Positions 10,404 through 19,602 of a DNA stretch of 64,000 bases are shown in pieces. The DNA is from Mesotaenium endlicherianum. Lineage: Eukaryota; Streptophyta; Zygnematophyceae; Zygnematales; Mesotaeniaceae. The notes under the pieces were generated by a model. That model was not told where the DNA came from. It searched no databases and saw only the letters and a list, made by a program, of their open reading frames with translations. The stretch covers positions 235,232 through 299,231 of the forward strand of contig WELA01012509.1 of NCBI GenBank assembly GCA_009602735.1, given 5' to 3'. The position numbers and the translations under genes were made by a program. How positions within the stretch are numbered: the first letter of the stretch is position 1; each line of letters starts with the position of its first letter.

Positions 10404-12512
10404 CTATTTGCTCACTATCTCTTTTAGTCCTAGCATCTCAGCACACCATTGGTGCTTTACTCTAGGAACAGCCTTTGTCAAGGCATCAGCCACCATCTTA
10501 TCAGTTCTAACAAACTTGAACTCTACACTACCATCAAGCACACACTCCCTGCACTTATGATATTGAATATCTATATGTTTACTCCTGGCATGCTCAACAG
10601 GGTTCTTTCCTAATGCAATGCAGCTCTGATTATCACTTAAAATAATAGTGGGTCTCTTCTGCTCATAGCCCAGGTCCTCCGGAAGTCTTCTCAGCCACAG
10701 TGCCTCTCTCACTGCCTGTGAGGCTGCCATATACTCTGCCTCCATGGACGACAAGGCCACCACCTTTTGTTTCTTGCTCTTCCAGGTCACAGCACCGTTA
10801 GCCAGAGAGAATGCATAGCCTGTTGTAGACTTCCGAGTGTCTATGTCTCCTCCCCAGTCAGCATCACTGCACCCTTCTAGCCTCACACTGTTACTTCCTC
10901 CAAGGTGCAACCACAGGTTTGGTGTCCCCTTGAGATATCTCAGGATCCTCTTTATAGCCTCCCAGTGTGCAGGGCCTGGATTCTCCATGAACTGACTCAC
11001 TATCCTGACTGCGTTAGAAATATCAGGACGTGTGCACACCATCAGATACATGATACTACCTGCAACCTTCCTCATGGGCACCTGAGACATCATCTCCCAC
11101 TCATGCTCATCCTTAGCACACATACTCGAGCTCAGCTTGTGCTTAGGATCAAGGGGCACACTGACAGGCTTACAACCCATCATATCAAACCTCTCCAGCA
11201 CTGTCTGCAAGTAGGCTGGCTGACCCAGCATTACAATCCTCTTGGCCCTGTCTCTCTTCACCTGAATGCCAAGCAGGAACTGTACCTCTCCCAAGTCCTT
11301 CATATGAAAGGCACGACTCAGGGCATCCTTCACCTTCTGCACCTCCACCATCTTCTTGCCAACGAGCAGCAGGTCATCAACATATAGTACCAGCATCACC
11401 CTGTCATCACCTGCTCCCTTCATATACAAACTGCTGTCAGCATTGGACTTCACAAATCCCTCACCATGAAGAAAGGAGTCTATCTTCTGGTTCCACATTC
11501 TTGGAGACTGCTTCAGTCCATACAGGGACTTCTTCAGCTTGCACACCTTCTTCAGGAACTTCTCATCAATGAACCCCTCTGGCTGCTCCATGTAGACCTC
11601 CTCCTCCAGCTCTCCATACAAAAATGCAGTCTTCACGTCCATCTGATGCATCTCCATATCCTCCACTGCGGCAATCTGCGCCACGACTCTCACTGTGGCA
11701 ATCTTGGCAACTGGTGCAAAAGTCTCATGATAATCTTCTCCCTCTGTCTGGGAGTAGCCCTTTGCCACAAATCGCGCCTTGTATCTGTCCACTGATCCAT
11801 CTGCCTTCCTCTTCTTCCTGTAGATCCACTTGCCTCCCACAACCTTCTTACCAGGTGGCAGCTCTGCCAGGTCCCATGTCTCATTCTTTGCCAAGGACTC
11901 CATCTCTTCCTCAGAAGCCTTTCTCCACTTAGCTGCTTCCTCTGTTCGCATAGCAGCCTCAAAGGTCTTGGGCTCTGAGTCGTCTACCATGTAGACCACC
12001 TCACTCTCTACAGCATCCTCCTCAGCCATTGACTCAGCCACACTTACATACTCATCAAAGCCAAATCTGGCAGGTGGCACACTCTCTTCTTGAGTGTCTA
12101 GATGAGCCATGGCTCTCTCCACTAGTGGACGCTTCTCCTCCTGCAGGTTATCTGGAGCTCCTCTCAGCTCCCTCTGTTGCTTCTGGCTCCCTGCCGGCCA
12201 GTCTCGTTGATCTTCTCTCCTCTGGTGCTGTCGCTCCCTGAGGTCGTGGACTTGTTCTCTTCCTCTCCTGTGCTGCTCCCTCTGAGAGTCTAGGTCCTGT
12301 TCTCTCCCCAATGAACTTGACCTCGTCCTCAAAATCAGAGGCTGCTCCCTCTTGCTCATCACTCCTTGATTCAGGCTCGTCCTGAGCTTCAATGCCTGGT
12401 TGCGGCATCTCTGGCAGTGCCTGAGCTCCAGCAGCAGGGGCAGCTCTTGCAGCAGCTTGAAGTCGAGTCTCAACTCTGCTCTGCTCTTCTCCCTCTGGTA
12501 CAAACTCTTCAT
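10404..12512 (-). CDS. Copia reverse transcriptase and RNase H (pol, C-terminal part)
   Basis: After a low-complexity Arg/Gln/Glu-rich start come clear copia pol motifs. These are the ETWDLAELPPGKKVVGGKW start of the reverse transcriptase, KARFVAKGYSQ, the VKTAFLYGEL box and the catalytic LYVDDLLL box (about residue 400). The copia-type RNase H has DADWGGD, KSTTGYAF and SSMEAEYMAA. The domain continues to LGLKEIVSK near the end, so the C-terminus is complete. It overlaps the integrase frame at 12148-12512. It copies element RNA into DNA in the virus-like particle. Confidence 0.9.
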   Translation of the reverse strand: MKSLYQREKSRAELRLDFKLLQELPLLLELRHCQRCRNQALKLRTSLNQGVMSKREQPLILRTRSSSLGREQDLDSQREQHRRGREQVHDLRERQHQRREDQRDWPAGSQKQQRELRGAPDNLQEEKRPLVERAMAHLDTQEESVPPARFGFDEYVSVAESMAEEDAVESEVVYMVDDSEPKTFEAAMRTEEAAKWRKASEEEMESLAKNETWDLAELPPGKKVVGGKWIYRKKRKADGSVDRYKARFVAKGYSQTEGEDYHETFAPVAKIATVRVVAQIAAVEDMEMHQMDVKTAFLYGELEEEVYMEQPEGFIDEKFLKKVCKLKKSLYGLKQSPRMWNQKIDSFLHGEGFVKSNADSSLYMKGAGDDRVMLVLYVDDLLLVGKKMVEVQKVKDALSRAFHMKDLGEVQFLLGIQVKRDRAKRIVMLGQPAYLQTVLERFDMMGCKPVSVPLDPKHKLSSSMCAKDEHEWEMMSQVPMRKVAGSIMYLMVCTRPDISNAVRIVSQFMENPGPAHWEAIKRILRYLKGTPNLWLHLGGSNSVRLEGCSDADWGGDIDTRKSTTGYAFSLANGAVTWKSKKQKVVALSSMEAEYMAASQAVREALWLRRLPEDLGYEQKRPTIILSDNQSCIALGKNPVEHARSKHIDIQYHKCRECVLDGSVEFKFVRTDKMVADALTKAVPRVKHQWCAEMLGLKEIVSK

Positions 12513-13752
12513 AGAGTCTAGAGCTCCCAGGGTCCAGCACCATCTCGTTGAAGATCACATTTTTGCTCACGATCACTTCTCCTGTTCTCACTTTCACCAG
12601 CCTGTATCCTTTGCTGTTGGTGTCATAGCCCACGAGTACACACCTCTCAGACTTGGTTTGCAGCTTGTGCCTCTTGTCCAAGGGAATATGGGACCACACC
12701 TCTGTCTCGAAGACTCTCAACTCTTGCACAGAGAGTTTCTTCCCACTCCAGACCTCCTCAGGAATCCTTCCACCAATAGTAGCCGAAGGCAGCCTGTTAC
12801 TCACATAAGCAGCAGTGTTTACAGCTTCTGCCCACAAGCTCACGTTCTGACCAGACGCAAAGATCATCGCTCTTGCAGCCTCCACAAGAGTCCTGTTCTT
12901 CCTCTTAGCAACTCCATTCTGCTGAGGAGAGTAAGTGATAGTCAGCTCATGCTTGATTCCTTCGTCCCTCAGAAACTTGTCAAAGTAGCCGTTGACATAC
13001 TCAGACCCATTATCAGTCCTCAGTGTCTTGATCTTCTTTCCCAACTGCTTCTCCACGGATGCCTTGTACTTCAAGAACTTCTCATACGCCTGATCCTTGG
13101 TTCTCATGAAATACACCTCAGTCTTCCTGGAGTAGTCATCTGTAAAGGTGATGTAATACAAGTTTCTTGACGATCTGGCTGTTATACTAGCAGGTCCCCA
13201 CACATCTGAGTGAACCAACCCCAGCAGCTCACTAGCCCTTGAAGCTTCTCCCTTTGGAAATGCCTTCCTGGCCTGCTTCCCCATCTGACATCCCCTGCAG
13301 AATTCTAAACTCTGCCCTGTGAAGTCTGGCAGCCCTCTCTCCTTGTCTTGTGCCATCTGCTTCAATTTCTGCTCAGTCACATGTCCCAGCCTCTGGTGCC
13401 ACAGGTTGATGTCACTTTCCAGCTTGGTACCTCCCTGTGCACCAAGTGCAAACTCAACCTGAAGAACCTGGTCCATTATATATAGAGCAATCTCAGTTTG
13501 GCACTGGATTTTAAACAAGCTGCCTTGAACACTTGACTTCACAGCCTTCATTACCACATCACCGTCCGAGTCCATGACTCGACACTCACTTCCTTCAAAC
13601 ACCACTGTGTTTCCAAGGGCTGTGGTCTTGGGCACTGAAAACAGATTCTTCACTAGTCCCGGACAGTGAAGCACATCCTGCATTGTATACTTGTGCCTCC
13701 TCTTGCCTAGCTGTGTCATGACTACCACCTTTCCAATTCCAATCCCTTGCAA
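12148..13752 (-). pseudogene. Copia integrase region (pol, middle part)
   Basis: The region holds a GAG-pre-integrase zinc region (LWHQRLGHV...CRGCQMGKQ) and the catalytic integrase core. The core shows HSDVWGPA, the YYITFTDDYSRK box, LRTDNGSEY, and the SPQQNGVAKRKNRTL box with the last catalytic Glu following in LVEAARAMI. The protease and gag parts that should precede it are missing because the LTR of a family A element starts at 13756. The adjoining reverse transcriptase frame overlaps its end. The element is therefore broken here. Confidence 0.85.
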
Positions 13753-13755
13753 CAG

Positions 13756-14475
13756 TGTAAGGAATCAGTATATTGGTTGACATAATATTCATTTAAATGA
13801 TATAGTTAAATAAGTTCAGCTTGCTGAACTCTAGTTAATGATCAGTCTGCTGGACTTCATACTTAATATTAGTTTAATGACTCGGCCGGAAGAAGCAGGC
13901 TGAGGTCACCTTAAGTCAGCTTGCTGACACATTCTTTGACAACCAGCTCACTTCCGTACTCGGTAGCAGCGAACTGCCTCGATATGCATCTAAGTGTGGT
14001 ATACTAGATGAATGGCCAGATTACATCCCTATGATGGATGGCGATTCGGGAAGATGGGAGATGGCGGTGGATTTGGTTAACCGAGGTCCTACCAACGTGG
14101 TTAACTCCCGGGTAGGCGGTGCCATCGCACTGACCGTTGAACAGTAAACTCATTCCATGTACATATGCTAGGCATTGCTCTCGGGTTCGGCATACGGAAA
14201 CGAGGCCAACTCTCTTGTACAGCTTACTGAGAGGGATCTGAATCCAAGGCGAGAAGCCATTGATACGCACTATCTTCTAACCTTGCTTATGTATGAGTTT
14301 ACTGATTTCATTACTGATGCTAGTTTACTTTCATTTGACTTACGAGTATTATTCACTGCTAGTGTATTGTCCTTTGCCGTTTAACCAGTTAACAGAAAAT
14401 ACCATAAAGATTACTTGCTGATATAAAGAACTTTATTAATTGTTAATCACCTACTTGGTAAGTCGATTTATTTCA
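13756..14475 (+). repeat. LTR-A, 5' LTR of copy A5
   Basis: 720 bp, TGTAAGGAATCAG...ATTTCA. It is followed one base later by the primer-binding site, which shows that this is a 5' LTR. It carries the antisense 88-codon frame at 14004-14270. Confidence 0.9.
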
Positions 14476-14476
14476 G

Positions 14477-14488
14477 TGGTATCGGAGC
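14477..14488 (+). other. Primer-binding site for initiator Met tRNA
   Basis: TGGTATCGGAGC, starting two bases after the LTR end. It matches the complement of the plant initiator-Met tRNA 3' end (TGGTATCAGAGC) at 11 of 12 bases. The same site is used by E (26967-26978), in variant form by C (21322-21333), and by the miniature element. Confidence 0.85.
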
Positions 14489-14509
14489 AGTTATCACAGT
14501 CTTCTTTGT

Positions 14510-16036
14510 ATGGTAAGGACAAGGTCTCAAACTAGCAACTCCCGAGACATGGAGAACCAGGATAACGACAATGTCGAAAACCAGACGGAAAGCCATGTAG
14601 CGGAAACCCGTACCTATTCTGAAGCAGTGGCAGATACTGCAGCTAGAGAGGCTGCAGATGAGGCAGCTACTATAGCCGCAGTCGCAGCACAGCAAGCTGA
14701 GGAGAAGAGAGCCAGATTAAAAGCTGAACAGTTAGCAAAGGCCGCTGAAGATACAAAAAGGAGGGAAGGACAGCCAGCTGATGAGCGCACTGTTGAAGAA
14801 CTTATGGCATCAAGGGCCAATGTTCTGAACCCACCTCCTGCTGTCCAACTCAATGTACCCCTAGGTCAGATACGTGACCGGCTGAATGCGGCAAGAATTG
14901 CTGCTGCAGGAGCGAGAGGGACTGTTGAGAACACTACTCAGCGAGTGGATGCCAATGCTGCTGCTGCTTTTGATAGACTACCACCCCAGAGTGTAGACTT
15001 GGGAGCATTGTTCGTTCAAATGCAGTCGCAAATAGCGACCATGTATCAGTCCCAACAGGAGGACAAAAGAATCATAATGACCCTACTGCGGTACAGAGAC
15101 CAACTGGGGTCTCACACCACTAGTGGTGGTGGCCGAGGGCCTAGTAAGCCCAAGCCAAAACCTTCCCAGGACTATGATCCTGAGGGAAACAGAAAATATT
15201 ACCTGATCAAGTTTCTCGCGGATGTTGAGCAGTGGCTGGAGAACTACCCAGAACTGCAAGATTACGAGAAGGTCAGGCACACCGGTGCGCTACTGAAAGG
15301 CAGTGCCGCAGACTGGTGGCTTTACTGGAAGGGAGAGCGTAAGGCTCGACAACTCGGTGACCCTACGTGGGTAGAGTTTGTCGAGAAGTTGCATGAGAAG
15401 TTTGATGTCATCAACCAGCAGGAGAAAGCTATCTATGCGATGATCTCCCTGACACTGAAGCAGACCACTTCAGTTGCTGAGTTTGCTCAAAAGTTCCAAG
15501 AGAACATGATGAAGCAGCCCGATTTGCCAGAACGATATAGGATAGCATACTTCAGGTATGGCTTGAAATCCGAGGTCTCTGGTCATTTTGCTGAGAAAAA
15601 GTATGAGAAACTGGCTGACTTGATCCAGGATGCGGATGCCTGGGATCAGCAGCAGTTCAATCACAAGCGCCAGAGTAATGCTTTGGTGTCTAAGGTTATC
15701 AAAAAGCCCCACGGTTCCTACAATGCAATTGAAGGAGACCAGGCTGAGGATGATCAGGGTGATGGATATGAGTATGAGTATAATGCCATAAAGTCTAGAG
15801 GTAGAGGTGGATTCTCTCGAGGCGGCTATGGAAGAGGTGGTGGTAGGACTAAGCCGAGACCAGCCTCAGCAAAATCCACTTGCTACCATTGTCAGCAGTT
15901 GGGCCACTTCAGAGAGCAGTGTCCAGTCAAGCACCTCCCTGAGGTCGAGAGAAAAGACCAGCCTTTAAAAGACAGCAACAGTCAGTATTCCAGTCTACTG
16001 ACTGTGAGGATGCTAGAGATAGTGAGTCGTCACTAG
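14510..16036 (+). CDS. Gag polyprotein of family A gypsy element
   Basis: 508 codons starting MVRTRSQTS, 22 bases after the primer-binding site. The N-terminal third is Ala/Glu-rich and probably coiled. A retrotransposon Gag capsid domain follows, from about residue 225 to 385 (FLADVEQWLENYPE, GSAADWWLYWKGERKA, TSVAEFAQKFQENM). A Gly/Arg-rich linker ([16 protein letters not shown]) leads to one CCHC zinc knuckle starting at Cys458 (CYHCQQLGHFREQC). Gag assembles the virus-like particle and packages RNA. The protease follows in another frame just downstream, as is common in gypsy elements. The gene looks intact. Confidence 0.92.
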   Translation: MVRTRSQTSNSRDMENQDNDNVENQTESHVAETRTYSEAVADTAAREAADEAATIAAVAAQQAEEKRARLKAEQLAKAAEDTKRREGQPADERTVEELMASRANVLNPPPAVQLNVPLGQIRDRLNAARIAAAGARGTVENTTQRVDANAAAAFDRLPPQSVDLGALFVQMQSQIATMYQSQQEDKRIIMTLLRYRDQLGSHTTSGGGRGPSKPKPKPSQDYDPEGNRKYYLIKFLADVEQWLENYPELQDYEKVRHTGALLKGSAADWWLYWKGERKARQLGDPTWVEFVEKLHEKFDVINQQEKAIYAMISLTLKQTTSVAEFAQKFQENMMKQPDLPERYRIAYFRYGLKSEVSGHFAEKKYEKLADLIQDADAWDQQQFNHKRQSNALVSKVIKKPHGSYNAIEGDQAEDDQGDGYEYEYNAIKSRGRGGFSRGGYGRGGGRTKPRPASAKSTCYHCQQLGHFREQCPVKHLPEVERKDQPLKDSNSQYSSLLTVRMLEIVSRH

Positions 16037-16056
16037 CTGCCCTCGTAGCAGGTATT

Positions 16057-16833
16057 ATGGGTCCTGCTGAACTGGATTCACTATGCATGCCTGACAACCA
16101 GATAAAGGAGACCATCAGCAATATAGACGTCCAGAGAGTGCACACTCTGGATGCTCTTGTTCCACCTGATGTCCAACATTTCTTTGCTACGTCAGGAGAA
16201 CAATGCGAAAGTCAGGAAATGACAGTCCCCTCTATCCTACTGCATTGCATGATTGCAGGTAGGAAGATGAGGGCATTTGTTGACGGAGGGGCGTCACATA
16301 CTTTTGTCCATAAGGACTTAGTTAAGCGGCTAAGGCTGCCTACTGTCACCCAAGGGAATAGAAAGATATTCCTAGGAGATGCCTCAAGTATCTCGGGAGG
16401 AGTTATAACCAAGCCTATTGAGGTCCAGTTAGGTTCTGGCATTGCAATTCTAACTGAAACGCTTACATTTGAGGTTCTCAACACTGGCTTTTATGATCTC
16501 GTGCTAGGCAGGTGCTGGCTTAATAGACATCAAGCTGAAGTGTGTTGGAGCAGAGGTACAGTTAAAGTGAGAGGAGCCAGTGATGGGCAGACTGATTTGG
16601 CACCCACTTGTGCTCTTCCTCTTGTCCTGTGTGGATGGCAAATGAAGGAAAAGAAGAGGCTTCCAGAAGGATGCAAGTTGCTGAATGCAATGGAGTTTGT
16701 CAAAAGCTGGAACCAGGAGGAAGACAGAATGTTCAGGGGGTCACATACTGTTATCCAGAAGGACTTGGTTAAGCGGCTAAGGCTGCCTACTGTCACCCAA
16801 GGGAATAGAAAGGTATTCCTTGGAGATGCCTCA
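16057..16833 (+). pseudogene. Family A protease region, truncated element
   Basis: It contains the retropepsin motif [10 protein letters not shown] followed by [11 protein letters not shown] and FLGDASS, then [15 protein letters not shown]. This is the aspartic protease that opens gypsy pol. The rest of pol is absent. Near the end a second copy of the [18 protein letters not shown] segment occurs (from 16740) before the junction with LTR-B. The remnant is broken. Confidence 0.8.
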
Positions 16834-17239
16834 AGTATACTTCTAGTCGGTCATATGTGCCAATATATACAAATAATTATTCAAATGAATATGTCTATCC
16901 TCAGCGTACTGAGTCTACGTATATACTCACCATCATTATACAAGCCAAATATGTATCAACCTACTGATATTATGTCCTATATATAGATCCTAATAATCTC
17001 AGTAAGCTACACAATGATACCAATGTCATCCTGCTGACCTTTTTGACAAAGTCAGCAATCTACACTACAATACAAAAGTCATCCTGCTGACCTTTTCAAC
17101 AATATAAGTAAACTTGCATTTTGTCGACATACATTTATTTGGATGAACTCGCACATGTGAGTATATTGACATAATACCGATTTAGTGTTGTATTTTATAT
17201 ATGCAATTAATTAAGTAAATAATGAACTGATTCATTACA
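16834..17239 (-). repeat. LTR-B, partial, 5' side of element B
   Basis: The minus strand starts TGTAATGAATCAGTTC and matches about the first 400 bp of the full LTR-B at 7020-8217. A short stretch, AGTAT, is shared by both sides of its left junction with the A5 protease remnant. Its right edge directly interrupts DIRS RNase H homology. Confidence 0.75.
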
Positions 17240-17307
17240 AAATCTTTCCATAGAGTGTGGACCCCATGCTCTTCGCAATACCTCAAAATTTCCGACTTCA
17301 ATGTATA
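17240..17307 (-). pseudogene. DIRS-type RNase H piece between B and the miniature element
   Basis: A short minus-strand stretch whose frame reads YTLKSEILRYCEEHGVHTLW. This corresponds to the Trp-Gly-Pro-His-Thr region that follows the DIRS RNase H core. Its neighbours in the gene lie at 19603 onward and at 7014 downward. Confidence 0.6.
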
Positions 17308-17312
17308 GTCAT

Positions 17313-17463
17313 TGTAGCGATACGAACAAAATGGTAATTTGAGGTACTTTGATCGCGCGCCAAATGTACTTGTACAATTCAAACCGACACTTCTTGGTCA
17401 CATTCAATCGCTCCACGCAACGTGTCACACGCGCCGTAATCGGCCACGTGGCGGATCGTTACA
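17313..17463 (-). repeat. 3' LTR of the miniature element
   Basis: 151 bp, bounded by the GTCAT duplication on the left and the polypurine tract (17464-17475) on the right. It is homologous to 17661-17787 plus 19572-19597. Confidence 0.85.
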
Positions 17464-17647
17464 CTCTTCCCACCTACAAGTGTGCACGTGCGGGGCACTT
17501 ATGCTGCGGCGGTGCGAGGGACATTGTTTTGGGATGGTGTCCTTTCTTCGTACAAATTAAAGATTGTTCTACAGTCGTAACATCGACGAGTTCCGCACCT
17601 CGTGGGATTTGAACCCTCGTCTCTTGGACACGATTGCTTACGTTCGC

Positions 17648-17659
17648 GCTCCGATACCA
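17648..17659 (-). other. Primer-binding site of the miniature element
   Basis: The minus strand reads TGGTATCGGAGC one base after the LTR end, the same initiator-Met tRNA site as in A and E. Confidence 0.8.
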
Positions 17660-17787
17660 TTGTAACGATACCAACAAAAAGGTAACTCGAGGTACTTTGA
17701 TCGCGCGCCAATTGTACTTATACAATTTGAACCAAAAATTTTCGGTCACATTTGGTCGCTCCACGCGACGTGTCGCACGCGCCACAA

Positions 17788-19571
17788 CACTCTGAAAATG
17801 GTCTCGTGGGGAAACGGCGAAACATCATGACTGGAGACGAGCGGAGAAATACCGTTTCTCCGCTAGGGCCTGTTTTGCTGTGGTTTTTTGCCTTCAATGG
17901 ACCCCCCCGCTTGCTTCTTGAAAGCGCAGACGTTACAATGCATCTACAGCGTTGAAGAGCCAATTAGAGCATACTATTTAGAAATGACATGCATCTACGA
18001 CACTAACGGGTCAATCAAAGCACACTTTGAAATGCAATCTGAAAAAAATTGTAACCAAATAGAAGACACCAGTTTGAGCGCCAATTTTCAGAGTCAAGCC
18101 GTCTGCCGAGAGTTTTCAAATGCAAAAACCTCATGACTTTTGAAACTATTGACTTTTGAAACTGAAGTTGTTCTCGCTGTCGGCAATTTGACAGTCAGTA
18201 TCCGACGTTGACCTTCATGATTGGCAGCTCAAGCCGCGTGAAGATGCTCGCACCATCCCATTGGGCCGCGGCGGCATGCTGCTCGACCGACCACAATCGA
18301 CCGCCCGGGTAAGCAGTGTATTGGCACGTGGATAAGCACATAGCATCTTTAGAGCTAGGCTGCTTGCTGGTTCTTACCAGCAAGGAGGCCAAAAACCCCG
18401 ACAAAGACTTTACATCTCCGTCAAGCTTATACCCCGAGGGGCCTAAGCCGTGAGGCAAAACCCCCGCGGAAATATGAAATCTCCGCCAGGCTTGAACCCC
18501 GAAGGGTCTAAGCCACGAGAGAAACACCCCACTCTAGCAATTGCATTGGTGCTTTGCAAGATAGAAAATTGCACATTGTTTTCGTCCCCGTCGCAAAGTC
18601 GTTGAGGAAGAGGGTTTGCCGAGCCAAAATAGTTTGGATTATTCAGGCCATTTTCATTGGTCGCGACAGAGGAGACGGCCCTGTGAGGGAAAGGGAAACG
18701 GGTGAGAAAAATGGGTGAGGGAAAGACAACCCCCTTCCATATTTTCAACATTGTGGCCGAGGACAAACGTGCTCGACAGACCAAACATTAATTATTTGCT
18801 GACGCAACGATCGAGTCAGCATGTAACGTTATGTTTTGGCAAAGCCGCGGCCAAAACTGACTCGACGAAAGAGAATTGATCCACGGCGCGCCACAATGCT
18901 CTCATACGACCAATCAAATACAAGCGGGGGCCGAGCGTCAGTGAGGGCCCCCTCCCGGTGACAAACGGGACTGGCCAGGAGGGGACGAGCTTGTCAGAGC
19001 CTCCCCCACCACCCGGCGACTTTGGCTCGTTGCCGGCTCATACATTAAACGGACGACGAGGAGCCACGCGGTGCAGGCCACCATTTTCACCCGGCGACCG
19101 TGGCCGTCACTTTCTTGACAAAGTGAGCGGGCAACGGGAGCGGGCCTGTCAGGCCACCCCCGCCACCCAGTAGCTTTTGCGTCTGAACGTAGGTTGTCTA
19201 AGTTTTTCTATTTGTTGTTTTGGACTTTTGTGACCAACATCTCCATGATAACGTTATCGCCATTTTTGAACCAAACAACAACCAATCAGAAGACGGTACC
19301 CATACTTAGTCCAAAGTTGCATGGTTGTGAACATCTTCAAGGCGGTGCAAATGTCTACGCGTCAGATATAAACATTTGGTGGAGATCGTTCCCATGCAAT
19401 TTCTTCGGCACTTAGCGTAGAAAGACCCAAAAAACACCACCTTCGCCTGCCGTGGAGGGGTCATGTTCTCCACTTTGCATGGCTTAGCGTTGAAAAAATC
19501 CAAACAGAGATGGCCGGAGATCGACACCTGGGGCGTTTTGTGCCATTTCGGTCCAAACTGGTCTCAGAGTG
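17788..19571. mobile_element. Non-autonomous DNA transposon, CACTA-like ends
   Basis: This 1784-bp insert lies exactly between the two halves of the miniature element's 5' LTR. It begins CACTCTGA and ends TCAGAGTG, a perfect 8-bp terminal inverted repeat, flanked by AA on each side. No transposase frame is seen. The interior is GC-richer than its surroundings and carries tandem and dispersed subrepeats (18411-18530, and 18975-19020 against 19125-19170). CACTA elements have CACT-type ends and subterminal repeats, but a 2-bp duplication is shorter than their usual 3. The superfamily call is therefore tentative. Confidence 0.65.
18411..18530. repeat. Two tandem copies of a 64-bp unit
   Basis: Two imperfect units start at about 18411 and 18475. 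They share ATCTCCG, CCCCGA, GGTCTAAGCC-like and AAAC-CCCC stretches. They lie within the DNA-transposon-like insert and may be internal transposase-binding repeats. Confidence 0.6.
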
Positions 19572-19602
19572 AACCGGCCACGTGGCGGATTGTTACAGTC
19601 AT

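Larger units (their letters stand above)
10025..13755 (-). mobile_element. Ty1/copia element, 3' part
   Basis: The integrase, reverse transcriptase and RNase H regions are in copia order on the minus strand. They are followed by the purine-rich tract GAACTGAGAGGGAG and a probable 3' LTR starting TGTAGAAAATAAGC (right edge 10385). The 5' part is absent because a family A LTR begins directly at 13756, inside the pol gene. Coding parts are well preserved, with about one break in view. The left LTR edge near 10025 is only a guess. Confidence 0.8.
13756..16833 (+). mobile_element. Family A element, 5' part (copy A5), inserted in copia pol
   Basis: It comprises a complete 5' LTR, a primer-binding site, an open gag and the protease region, after which the element stops against a partial LTR-B. 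A second copy of a short protease segment (16740-16833) precedes that junction. No 3' LTR belonging to it is identified, so the flanking duplication cannot be tested. The 5' half looks whole and pol is lost. Confidence 0.85.
7020..17239 (-). mobile_element. Family B LTR element (composite), inserted in the DIRS RNase H
   Basis: A full LTR-B (7020-8217) and a partial LTR-B (16834-17239) lie in the same minus orientation and mark the two ends. DIRS coding homology stops at the outer edge of one and resumes at the outer edge of the other. The flanking 5 bases on the minus strand are GATTT at one side and TATTT at the other, so the target duplication is imperfect. Only the polypurine-side of B's own interior is recognisable. 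The rest is occupied by a copia element and a partial A element, or lost. It is broken. Confidence 0.65.
17313..19597 (-). mobile_element. Miniature LTR element (TRIM), split by a DNA transposon
   Basis: It has a 151-bp LTR at 17313-17463, an interior of only 197 bp and a second LTR at 17661-17787 that continues at 19572-19597. On the minus strand the LTR runs TGTAACGAT...ATCG(T/C)TACA. The interior begins one base later with an initiator-Met primer-binding site (TGGTATCGGAGC, 17648-17659) and ends with the purine tract AGGTGGGAAGAG. Exact 5-bp duplications GTCAT flank it (17308-17312 and 19598-19602). The interior has no coding capacity. The LTRs differ at roughly 15% of sites, so it is old. 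Without the 1784-bp insert it is about 500 bp. Confidence 0.88.
17661..19597 (-). repeat. 5' LTR of the miniature element, interrupted
   Basis: The LTR consists of 17661-17787 and 19572-19597. The missing middle is the inserted DNA-transposon-like unit. Comparison with the uninterrupted partner LTR at 17313-17463 shows that only an AA dinucleotide is duplicated at the insertion site. Confidence 0.8.
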
